Assembly: GCA_009837685.1 (NCBI GenBank)
Contig: VXTA01000189.1
Location: 1-5,917, forward strand
Length of the DNA: 5,917 bases
Reading direction: 5' to 3'
Source: Chloroflexota bacterium
Lineage (GTDB): Bacteria; Chloroflexota; Dehalococcoidia; Lucifugimonadales; Lucifugimonadaceae
The notes below the pieces were generated by a model that saw only the letters and a list, made by a program, of their open reading frames with translations, ran no database searches and had not been told where the DNA came from. Positions 1-5,714 of this stretch are shown one piece after another. A program made the position numbers and the translations under genes. How positions within the stretch are numbered: the first letter of the stretch is position 1; each line of letters starts with the position of its first letter.

Positions 1-154
1 CTTAGTAGCTGGTGCCGATGCCGGATCCAAACTCGAGCGCGCAGTCCGCCTAAACGTCCCCGTCCTCAATGAAGACCAATTCAAACAAATCCTCGAAGGT
101 CAAATCCCTGACCTAGCCGAGACATCCGAAGAAGCACCAGCGCAGCTCCTATGA
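1..154 (+). CDS. ligA: NAD-dependent DNA ligase LigA, C-terminal end (partial)
   Basis: The reading frame is open from base 2 to a TGA at 152-154 and gives the last 50 residues of a protein whose start lies outside the window. It begins LVAGADAGSKLERA and continues with NVPVLNEDQFKQIL. This is the typical end of the BRCT domain that closes bacterial NAD-dependent DNA ligases: a glycine- and lysine-rich turn, then the strand and helix ending in an acidic-residue-plus-F motif. The family seals nicks in DNA using NAD, in replication and repair. The last 15 or so residues are an acidic, alanine-rich tail of the kind that varies between species. The catalytic adenylation domain is not visible, so the call rests on the BRCT end alone; another BRCT protein is possible but less likely. 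The stop overlaps the pth start as ATGA, which implies cotranscription and translational coupling. Confidence 0.8.
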   Translation, partial: LVAGADAGSKLERAVRLNVPVLNEDQFKQILEGQIPDLAETSEEAPAQLL

Positions 155-813
155 CTCGCAAACCCAGCCCCTTCGAACGCTTCACACGCCTCTTCGCCGA
201 TCCGAAATCCCGCGCAACAAAACCTCAGAAACTCACCAATCCTTGGATCATCCTCGCTATCGGCAACCCCGGGCCCGAATACGCCGAAACCCGACACAAC
301 GTCGGATGGTGGGCCGCCGACATCCTCCGCGAACGCCACAACGCCCGCCTCCAAGACGAAGGCCCCTCCCGCATCGCCCAACTAACCATCGAAAACCAGC
401 CTGCCATCGTCGCCTACCCCAAAACCTTCGTAAACAGATCCGGTACCGCCGCAAGATCACTCCTGAACCACTACCAAACCGAAATCCAACGTCTCATCGT
501 CATCACCGACGACATAAACCTCGCCTCCGGCCGCATCCGCATCCGCCGAGGAGGCGGCGACGGCGGACACAACGGACTAAAATCCATCATCGACACACTT
601 CACGACACCGCATTCCCCCGCATCCGCATCGGCGTTGGCAAACCAACCAACGGCGATACCCAAATCGACCATGTCCTTGGACAACCCTCCGACGAAGACC
701 TAACCGCCATCAAAACCGCCATCAACCACGCGGCCCAAGCCACCCAAACCATCATCACCCAAGGCGTAGAAACCGCCATGAACGAGTTCAATGCCAGTTC
801 ATCACAATGTTGA
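151..813 (+). CDS. pth: Peptidyl-tRNA hydrolase
   Basis: This cytosolic enzyme cleaves the ester bond of peptidyl-tRNAs that drop off ribosomes, recycling the tRNA. All the family signatures are visible in the 220 residues: GNPGPEYAETRHNVG (about 38-52), the KTFVNRSG segment (91-98) and GGDGGHNGLKSI (135-146). By alignment with the E. coli enzyme the catalytic and binding residues correspond to N39, H49 (catalytic base), N95, D120 and N141, and all are present. The protein is longer than the usual 185-200 residues because about 30 basic residues precede the first core strand (WIILAIGNPG). I kept the ATG at 151 because it overlaps the ligA stop and no other in-frame ATG lies before the core; no clear ribosome binding site is visible, in keeping with coupling to ligA. 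Third codon positions are very rich in C and A, like the other + strand core genes here. Confidence 0.96.
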   Translation: MTRKPSPFERFTRLFADPKSRATKPQKLTNPWIILAIGNPGPEYAETRHNVGWWAADILRERHNARLQDEGPSRIAQLTIENQPAIVAYPKTFVNRSGTAARSLLNHYQTEIQRLIVITDDINLASGRIRIRRGGGDGGHNGLKSIIDTLHDTAFPRIRIGVGKPTNGDTQIDHVLGQPSDEDLTAIKTAINHAAQATQTIITQGVETAMNEFNASSSQC

Positions 814-838
814 GCCTGCTAAGATTAACATCTGTTAT
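810..838 (+). promoter_or_regulatory. Candidate promoter for the small basic protein gene
   Basis: TTGAGC at 810-815 and TGTTAT at 833-838 are separated by 17 bases, each matching four of six sigma-70-type consensus positions. The -35 box overlaps the pth stop codon. TAAGAT at 820-825 is an alternative -10. It is placed to transcribe the gene starting at 906. This is a consensus match only. Confidence 0.3.
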
Positions 839-864
839 CATCGTCGCGTTCGTATTGGGGTACA

Positions 865-880
865 ACCCTTTGCAAAGAGT
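865..880. repeat. Palindrome in the leader of the small gene
   Basis: CTTTGCAAAG at 868-877 is a perfect 10-base palindrome. Two further matching pairs beyond one mismatch on each side make the pattern ACnCTTTGCAAAGnGT over 865-880. It lies between the candidate promoter and the ribosome binding site of the gene at 906, where a dimeric regulator could bind. It could also be chance; no terminator-like T run follows. Confidence 0.35.
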
Positions 881-905
881 GTAAAGATGGCTAGGAGCGG
901 GCTAG

Positions 906-1046
906 ATGGCTGTCAAAACGAAGAAGACCAATCACAAGGAAACTCCTTCAGAGCAATTCGAAAGGATTGCGCAAAAGGTCATGAACCGACAACGCCGCCG
1001 AGATGCGAGGATCGCGAGGGAATCAAAGCGATCCGCTAAGCGATAG
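906..1046 (+). CDS. Small, highly basic hypothetical protein (46 aa)
   Basis: An ATG at 906 preceded by AGGAG at 893-897, eight bases upstream, opens a 46-residue frame ending in TAG at 1044-1046. This is one of the clearest ribosome binding sites in the window. The protein starts MAVKTKKTNHKE and holds 7 lysines and 9 arginines against 5 acidic residues. A likely single helix from about residue 15 contains the cluster NRQRRRDARIAR. There is no signal peptide, membrane segment or cysteine. I do not recognise a family; the charge suggests binding to nucleic acid or the ribosome, which is inference. Its codons are not C-ending like pth but resemble those of the convergent synthetase-like gene, whose 3' end it overlaps by 11 bp. 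It could be an accessory gene that arrived with that neighbour, or a chance frame. Confidence 0.5.
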   Translation: MAVKTKKTNHKETPSEQFERIAQKVMNRQRRRDARIARESKRSAKR

Positions 1047-1806
1047 TTTCTCCAACCAATTTCCGGAATACCGACAAATCTGCGAAGAAGTTAGGATAAG
1101 CCCTCTTCAACTGGTTCAAACTGTTGACTGAAACCATCACGACCACGAAATTTGGATCGTCTCGATGGGCCAACTCTTCTTCTGCGTAGAAATCACTCGC
1201 GGCCTCCGAGTCGTTCGGACGAAACAGCAATCCCGATATTTCCCGCAGTTGGAGGTTCAATTCGAGAACCAGCAAGCTGTTACTTCTGCTCTGTCGTGGC
1301 AGCCGACTGCTCGCCAATGTTGCATACATCGCGAGCTGAGTCTCCGCATCTAGTTCCTCGGCAAGATGTTTAATCTCTCTTTTGAGTTGGGTTTTATCAG
1401 TTGGGGTTTCCGGTACCACTGGTGAGGTTTCAATCCGCGTGATCACGGAACTCATCAAAGCGAAGAAACGCAACCAGCGGACGTCCCCTAAATTCGACTT
1501 GAGATCGTCGCCAGTGAACAAACCGATGGCCTCAACTGCTGTAGCCCACTGGTGCTGCAATCGGGATCGGAGCTGGATTTCTGTCTTGATTCCTTGCCAA
1601 TGTGGATTTCGATCACTGACGTATCTATAAACGAGGTGTAGCCCTCGATACCCGGTATCCCGCGGACGATCGATGTAGTCATCGCGACGAACCAATTCAT
1701 GCCGGATCCGGCTGTCTAGCAAACCGATACCGACTCGAAACGCGTCCTCCGCAGTGGGAACGATTGCTCGGCAGCCCCCAATATCGTTCATCCGAGACAG
1801 CTCCAA
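1036..1806 (-). CDS. C-terminal fragment of the RelA/SpoT-domain protein
   Basis: This frame gives 256 residues from a TTG at 1806, or 251 from the ATG at 1791-1789. The ATG is the better start if this part is translated separately, because GGAG at 1804-1801 lies nine bases upstream and the ATG overlaps the stop of the preceding fragment. It holds most of the synthetase core (MNDIGGCRAIV, GYRGLHLVYRY, EIQLRSRLQHQWA) followed by about 150 helical residues ending in SLNQLKRAYPNFFADLSVF, a C-terminal element that I associate with a group of accessory RelA/SpoT proteins. The frame has no further defects, which argues against long-standing decay. Its 3' end overlaps the convergent small gene by 11 bp. 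Confidence 0.7.
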   Translation of the reverse strand: MELSRMNDIGGCRAIVPTAEDAFRVGIGLLDSRIRHELVRRDDYIDRPRDTGYRGLHLVYRYVSDRNPHWQGIKTEIQLRSRLQHQWATAVEAIGLFTGDDLKSNLGDVRWLRFFALMSSVITRIETSPVVPETPTDKTQLKREIKHLAEELDAETQLAMYATLASSRLPRQSRSNSLLVLELNLQLREISGLLFRPNDSEAASDFYAEEELAHRDDPNFVVVMVSVNSLNQLKRAYPNFFADLSVFRKLVGETIA

Positions 1807-2063
1807 CCAAGGTTTTTCTCAAGTTTCGAACGGATCGTCGGCATGCGCTTCAGTCGTTGCGCAACAATGCCTCGGCGTCCAACTCTTCGACCAAGGTTGT
1901 TGCGAAACGTCCGTAAAGGTCCCGCATGCACTCCGCGCCACTGGCTCACCAACTTGAAGGCAGCAACCCACTCGCTGTCATCATCGCCCACCGCCGGCGC
2001 GCTGGCCAAAACGCGACCAGCCGCATCTATCTCTTTCCGATCAAATTGACAGGCAAAAACCAT
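1788..2063 (-). CDS. N-terminal fragment of the RelA/SpoT-domain protein
   Basis: This frame gives 91 residues starting MVFACQFDRKEIDAAG. It carries the N-terminal helices typical of stand-alone RelA/SpoT-domain proteins and the RLKRMPTIRSKL element, which contributes to ATP binding in this fold. The last seven residues, after KLEKN, are out of frame with the family. The stop TGA at 1790-1788 overlaps an ATG of the next frame. On its own this part lacks the catalytic acidic residues and cannot be an active synthetase. Confidence 0.55.
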   Translation of the reverse strand: MVFACQFDRKEIDAAGRVLASAPAVGDDDSEWVAAFKLVSQWRGVHAGPLRTFRNNLGRRVGRRGIVAQRLKRMPTIRSKLEKNLGWSCLG

Positions 2064-2094
2064 CGAAACACCTAAACTTCGTCAATCTAATCGT

Positions 2095-3360
2095 TCATCT
2101 TGTCCCTATTCGCTCACACCCCACCCGATCCCAAAGCACCTCCGGCAACACCACACTCCCGTCTGCCTGCAACCCGTTCTCCAACACTGCGATAAAAGTC
2201 CGTGGCATTCCCAGCGCCGATCCATTCAACGTATGCGGGAACCTCGTTCCACCCCCGCCCTTCGGTCGATACCGAGTATTGTTCCGCCTAGCCTGAAAAT
2301 CCGTGCAGGTCGACAGCGAACTGATCTCAAGCCACTCCTGAGCCCCAGGCGACCAAACCTCGATGTCGTACGTCTTCGCCGACTGAAACGCGATATCTCC
2401 AGCGCATAGCTTCAGCAATCGCGTCGTGAATCCCAGTCGCCGACAAAGCTCCAGCGATATCTCGATCATCTCCTCCAACGCTTCTTCCGAATCATCCGGC
2501 TCCACAAACCGAAACATCTCAACCTTCTCAAACTGCTTCACCCGTTTCATTCCCCGCACATCTCGACCTGCCGCCGCATGCTCCTTGCGAAAACACGGAG
2601 TGTGCGCACAGTACCTCAATGGCAATTCACCGTCGATAATGCTGTCCTGATGTATGCCGTTCAAAGACACTTCGGAAGTCGGAATCATCCACAAACCCGC
2701 ATCCTCGTCACGGTAGAGGTCATCGGCGAATTTCGGCAAATTACCAGTCCCGATCAACGTTTCTTCACGAACTAGAAACGGCGGGTTTGTCTCCTCATAC
2801 CCAAACTCATCAACCAACGTATCCAGCAACCATCCCACGATCGCTCGATGCAACCGCGCACCCTGCCCTCGCAGCATGTAAAACCTGCTGCCCGAAATGT
2901 TCGCCGCGCTCTCCATGTCGATGATGCCGAGGTTGTCGCCGATATCCCAATGCGGCGTATCCCACTCACGCGCAGGAGGTGGTTCGACCTCACCCACCAC
3001 CTCGTTAAAGCTCTCGTCCAAACCCTCCGGCACGTCCCCAAGCGGCAAGTTCGGCAAACCCAGCATCAGAGTCCGTAACTCACTCGCGACAGACCGAGCT
3101 TCTTCCTCAAGAGCAGATATCCTGTCACCCGTCGCTCGCATCTGCTGAATCTCGTCCTCCGTAGGTCGACGTTTCTCTGCACCGATGGTTCGAGACACTT
3201 CATTCCGAAAATGGCGGGCCGAATCCGTCTGCTGAATCAATTCCCGACGACGAATATCCAATGCCAATATCTCGTCGATAGGCGCAACATCTTCACCACG
3301 CTTAACGAGGCCAGCGCGCACCGCCTCCGTGTCGTTCACTATCCTGCGTAGATCCAACAT
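2095..3360 (-). CDS. serS: Serine--tRNA ligase (SerRS)
   Basis: This class II aminoacyl-tRNA synthetase charges tRNA-Ser, and also the selenocysteine tRNA where present. The 421 residues match the usual bacterial length. Residues about 28-100 form the long antiparallel coiled coil that grips the extra arm of tRNA-Ser. The catalytic core follows, with the PTSE serine-site motif (227-230), motif 2 from TPCFRKE (254-260) through GRDVRG to QFEKVE (276-281), the SLSTCTDFQARR segment (348-359), and motif 3 with HTLNGSALGMPRT (376-388) and AVLENG. Motif 2 has V where GRDT is common and K before QF where H is common; these are conservative family variations. The ATG start has GAGGA (3374-3370) nine bases upstream, and that site overlaps the lysS stop. 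The gap to lysS is 12 bp, so the two are cotranscribed. Confidence 0.97.
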   Translation of the reverse strand: MLDLRRIVNDTEAVRAGLVKRGEDVAPIDEILALDIRRRELIQQTDSARHFRNEVSRTIGAEKRRPTEDEIQQMRATGDRISALEEEARSVASELRTLMLGLPNLPLGDVPEGLDESFNEVVGEVEPPPAREWDTPHWDIGDNLGIIDMESAANISGSRFYMLRGQGARLHRAIVGWLLDTLVDEFGYEETNPPFLVREETLIGTGNLPKFADDLYRDEDAGLWMIPTSEVSLNGIHQDSIIDGELPLRYCAHTPCFRKEHAAAGRDVRGMKRVKQFEKVEMFRFVEPDDSEEALEEMIEISLELCRRLGFTTRLLKLCAGDIAFQSAKTYDIEVWSPGAQEWLEISSLSTCTDFQARRNNTRYRPKGGGGTRFPHTLNGSALGMPRTFIAVLENGLQADGSVVLPEVLWDRVGCERIGTR

Positions 3361-3372
3361 CGCTTCGAGTCC

Positions 3373-4926
3373 TCAAGATCTCAACTGCGGAAACAACGTA
3401 ACTTCTCGTATCGAACTTTCACCCGTCACAAGCATCGCCAATCGGTCAATCCCAATCCCGAGGCCCCCAGTCGGTGGCATCCCGTGTTCAACCGCCAGCA
3501 AAAACGACTCGTCTAACCGATCCGCCTCAACGTCATCAAACTCTTCCCGCTGCCTCTCCTGTTGCTCAAACCGCTCCCGCTGATCCACCGGATCATTTAG
3601 CTCTGTAAACGCATTCGCCAACTCGCGCCCGAGCACGAACGCCTCAAATCGCTCCACGACATCGTCATATCCCGGCTTCTTCTTCGCCAACGGCGACATC
3701 GCCAACGGATAATCCACCAAGAACGTTGGGGCAACCAATCGCGGCTCCACCGACGCTGATATCACCTTGTCCAACAACTGCTGCCACGTCGAATTCGGCT
3801 CCACATGCATTCCACGCTCATCCATTGCCGCCGCCAACGCCTCCCGAGTCGGACACGCGCGGAAATCGATCCCCGAAGCGTCAACAATCGCCTCGCGCAG
3901 GTCCAAGCGAGGCCAAGGCGGAGCCAAGTCGATCGTCTCGCCTTCCTCACCATCCGGCACCGGCACCACAGTTGATCCGTTCACTTCTGTCGCCACAAAC
4001 GCCACCAACTCCTCCGTCATCCGCATCACATCGTTGTAGTCCGCGTACGCCTCGTAGCTCTCCATCGTCGTGAATTCGGGATTGTGATCAGCGTCGATCC
4101 CTTCGTTGCGGAATATCTTGCCGATCTCGAAAACCTTGTCCATTCCACCCACGGTCAGCTGCTTCAGATACAGCTCCGTAGCAATCCGCAGAAACAACCC
4201 GCGCCCAAGCGCGTTGTGATACGTCTCGAACGGTTCAGCGAACCCGCCAGCCGCAACCGGCACTAAAATCGGCGTCTCAACCTCCATGAACCCTTGCGCC
4301 TCCATGAATCGACGCACCGAAGACGCAACCTTAGAACGCGCCCGAGCGTTCTCCATCACTCGTTCATTCGCCAGCAAATCGAGATACCGTTGTCGAACCC
4401 GCGTCTCCGCATCCTGTAGCCCGTGCCACTTCTCAGGCAATGGACGCATCGACTTCGAAATTATCCCGAACGTGCGCGCCTCGACCGAGATTTGTCCCCG
4501 CCGCGTCCGCATCACCGGACCTGACACCGACACGAAATCTCCGATGTCTAGCATCGAAAGCAACTCGAAGTCGTCAGCCAGTACATCCGCTCGCGCCTGC
4601 ACCTGAACCTGACCGCTTCCATCCCGAACATCCAGAAACGACATCTTCCCCATCCCCCGACGCGCCATCACCCGTCCCGCAACCTTCACAGTGTCCGTCC
4701 GAATAGAGTCATGATGACTATCACCCTCTAACGACGCCTCAAGCTCCGCAAAAAGCGAGATCGCCTCTTCTACGGAATGAGTTCGCTCGATCCGAGCCGG
4801 GAACGGGTCGATGCCTTGTTGCCTCAGCTGATCGACCTTCCGCAATCGGTCGAGTTCCAGACGCGAATACCTCGAAGCCCCGTCAGTCTCAGGCGAGATT
4901 TCGGGTCTATCTGTCATCTGGCTCAA
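3373..4926 (-). CDS. lysS: Lysine--tRNA ligase, class II (LysRS)
   Basis: This enzyme charges tRNA-Lys in the cytosol. Of 517 residues, about 78-155 form the N-terminal OB-fold anticodon-binding domain (VKVAGRVMARRGMGKMSFLD onward), and the catalytic domain fills the rest. Motif 1 is around QGFMEVETPIL (211-221), motif 2 runs from KIFRNEG (270-276) to HNPEFT (281-286), and motif 3 is GGLGIGIDRLAML (487-499). The stretches ELYLKQL, AFTELNDPVDQRERF and LFPQLR are also typical. The OB fold plus class II motifs rule out the unrelated class I enzyme. I chose the TTG at 4926 because GAAGG (4937-4933) lies six bases upstream; an ATG three codons later is too far from it at fifteen bases. An N-terminal stretch of about 15 polar residues is variable in the family. 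The gene heads the lysS-serS operon and diverges from rsmD. Confidence 0.97.
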   Translation of the reverse strand: MSQMTDRPEISPETDGASRYSRLELDRLRKVDQLRQQGIDPFPARIERTHSVEEAISLFAELEASLEGDSHHDSIRTDTVKVAGRVMARRGMGKMSFLDVRDGSGQVQVQARADVLADDFELLSMLDIGDFVSVSGPVMRTRRGQISVEARTFGIISKSMRPLPEKWHGLQDAETRVRQRYLDLLANERVMENARARSKVASSVRRFMEAQGFMEVETPILVPVAAGGFAEPFETYHNALGRGLFLRIATELYLKQLTVGGMDKVFEIGKIFRNEGIDADHNPEFTTMESYEAYADYNDVMRMTEELVAFVATEVNGSTVVPVPDGEEGETIDLAPPWPRLDLREAIVDASGIDFRACPTREALAAAMDERGMHVEPNSTWQQLLDKVISASVEPRLVAPTFLVDYPLAMSPLAKKKPGYDDVVERFEAFVLGRELANAFTELNDPVDQRERFEQQERQREEFDDVEADRLDESFLLAVEHGMPPTGGLGIGIDRLAMLVTGESSIREVTLFPQLRS

Positions 4927-4941
4927 TTCCGACCTTCTCTA

Positions 4942-4970
4942 CACATAATCGGGCGCACACCAACTGAATC
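4942..4970 (-). promoter_or_regulatory. Candidate promoter for lysS-serS
   Basis: On the minus strand a TTGATT box is followed after about 16 bases by GATTAT, each matching four of six consensus positions. Transcription would begin a few bases later, leaving a leader of roughly 15 bases with the GAAGG ribosome binding site. The coordinates are approximate and the match is weak. Confidence 0.25.
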
Positions 4971-5037
4971 AATCTTACAGACCTCAACCGTTGCCATAGC
5001 CCTCGTGAGAAAACGCCATTAATCGCGTCGTGCATCG

Positions 5038-5068
5038 TTGAAACACACATCACCCGATTCCGCATAAT
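5038..5068 (+). promoter_or_regulatory. Candidate promoter for rsmD-coaD
   Basis: TTGAAA at 5038-5043 and CATAAT at 5063-5068 each match five of six sigma-70-type positions. The spacing is 19 bases, longer than the optimum of 17, which lowers the confidence. The predicted start of transcription, near 5075, would put the hairpin at 5082-5098 at the very 5' end of the message. Confidence 0.35.
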
Positions 5069-5081
5069 CGTAGTCAACGCT

Positions 5082-5098
5082 CCCACGAACCACGTGGG
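5082..5098. repeat. Hairpin at the rsmD start
   Basis: CCCACG (5082-5087) and CGTGGG (5093-5098) are perfect inverted copies around a five-base loop AACCA. The right arm contains the GTG at 5094, one of two possible rsmD start codons. In RNA it would form a stable six-pair stem with four or more G-C pairs. It has no T run, so it is not a standard terminator; it could be an operator or a translation-limiting stem. Confidence 0.5.
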
Positions 5099-5684
5099 TG
5101 TGCAGGTACGATGTTGCGCCGAGGCGCAATTCGGAGTAAAACACGCGGAAAGGAAGAGACGTATAGCCAGACACGGGCTACGACCGACATCTTCAAGGAC
5201 CCGTTCAGCCATCATCTCGATGCTCGGTCCAAACGGCGCAGATGGAATGACCGCGCTCGACCTGTACGCCGGCACCGGAGCCGTCGGCCTCGACCTGCTC
5301 GAACATGGTGCTGCACACGTCGACTTCGTAGAAATCGACCGTAGAAGAGCCGCAAAGATACGACAAGAGACCGTCGCCAGAAACGTGTCCGAAAAGGCTT
5401 CAACATACCAAGCCGATGCCATCAAGACACTGTCTCGGCTCGCAGGCAACTCCTACAACCTCGTTTTCGCAGACCCTCCATACGACATCAACCCTTGGAA
5501 AGACATATTGGCCGAACTCCGCAAACACAACCTCCTCGAACCCCACGCTTGGATCATCGCAGAGCACGCAACTAGGAACCAACTGCCAGACACTATTTCC
5601 GGAGCCACCGCCATAAACCGAAAACGATACGGCGACACCAGCATAACCATCTATTCGTTCCCACAAACCTCTGACAACCAATAA
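5094..5684 (+). CDS. rsmD: 16S rRNA (guanine(966)-N(2))-methyltransferase RsmD
   Basis: RsmD uses S-adenosylmethionine to methylate G966 (E. coli numbering) of 16S rRNA on the assembling small subunit. The 196 residues fit the family length. GLRPTSSRTRSAIISML (28-44) is the conserved RPTsdrvReaifsmL element. Motif I, ALDLYAGTGAVGLDLL (54-69), binds the cofactor and is followed by the acidic VEID (79-82). DPPY (127-130) is the catalytic motif of N-methyltransferases, and RYGDTSITIY (179-188) is the usual C-terminal strand. The N-terminus is unusual: the glycine pair expected before the KG turn is AE here, although the spacing is right. No ATG is available upstream of residue 43. GTG at 5094 and GTG at 5100 are both possible, and 5100 aligns slightly better with relatives; neither has a clear ribosome binding site. 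coaD follows 30 bp later. Confidence 0.9.
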   Translation: MGVQVRCCAEAQFGVKHAERKRRIARHGLRPTSSRTRSAIISMLGPNGADGMTALDLYAGTGAVGLDLLEHGAAHVDFVEIDRRRAAKIRQETVARNVSEKASTYQADAIKTLSRLAGNSYNLVFADPPYDINPWKDILAELRKHNLLEPHAWIIAEHATRNQLPDTISGATAINRKRYGDTSITIYSFPQTSDNQ

Positions 5685-5714
5685 AGAAAAATCAGAAGAT
5701 CACGAAACACAACT

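Larger units (their letters stand above)
1036..2063 (-). pseudogene. RelA/SpoT-domain (p)ppGpp synthetase-like gene, split by a one-base frameshift
   Basis: Two overlapping frames together encode one RelA/SpoT nucleotidyltransferase-domain protein of about 342 residues. Members of this fold transfer pyrophosphate from ATP to GDP/GTP, or in toxic variants to other acceptors such as adenine nucleotides or tRNA. Joined by a -1 shift in the A run at 1813-1817, the order is: N-terminal helical part with the WRGVHAGPL segment (42-50), VAQRLKRMPTIRSKL (67-81), SRMNDIGGCRAIV (90-102), DDYIDRP, GYRGLHLVYRY, EIQLRSRLQHQWA and a C-terminal domain with LKRAYPNFFAD. Predicted catalytic positions D94, Y139, H143, E162, Q164 and R166 are all kept. 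No metal-dependent hydrolase (HD) domain is present. It starts at an ATG with TAGG seven bases upstream, 31 bp behind serS in the same direction, with no obvious promoter of its own. It may be a pseudogene, a sequencing artefact or a truly split gene. Confidence 0.72.

Noticed and set aside
857..868. GGGT-ACA-ACCC as a pth terminator
   Set aside because: The stem is only four pairs and is not followed by a T run; too weak to call a terminator.
243..884. Long open frame of 213 codons on the + strand overlapping pth
   Set aside because: Its product is almost entirely R, P, H and T, which is what C-rich pth codons give when read out of frame; pth itself has all the family motifs.
791..1039. 82-codon + frame overlapping the pth end and the small gene
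   Set aside because: It has no ribosome binding site at its start and is in a different frame from the 906 gene, which has a strong one.
906..2063. Classical toxin-antitoxin pair (toxic small alarmone synthetase plus antitoxin)
   Set aside because: The two genes are convergent rather than co-directional, and the small protein has no recognisable antitoxin features, so the pair cannot be called from sequence.
814..2094. Insertion sequence or integrative element
   Set aside because: No transposase or integrase gene, no terminal inverted repeats and no tRNA attachment site were found; only a weak 7-base direct repeat flanks the segment.
3726..4073. 115-codon + frame within lysS, rich in P and S
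   Set aside because: It is antisense to the catalytic half of LysRS and has composition typical of a shadow frame.
4907..5449. 180-codon open frame on the minus strand opposite rsmD
   Set aside because: It is antisense to the conserved RsmD core, shows no recognisable domain, and would run through the lysS start region.
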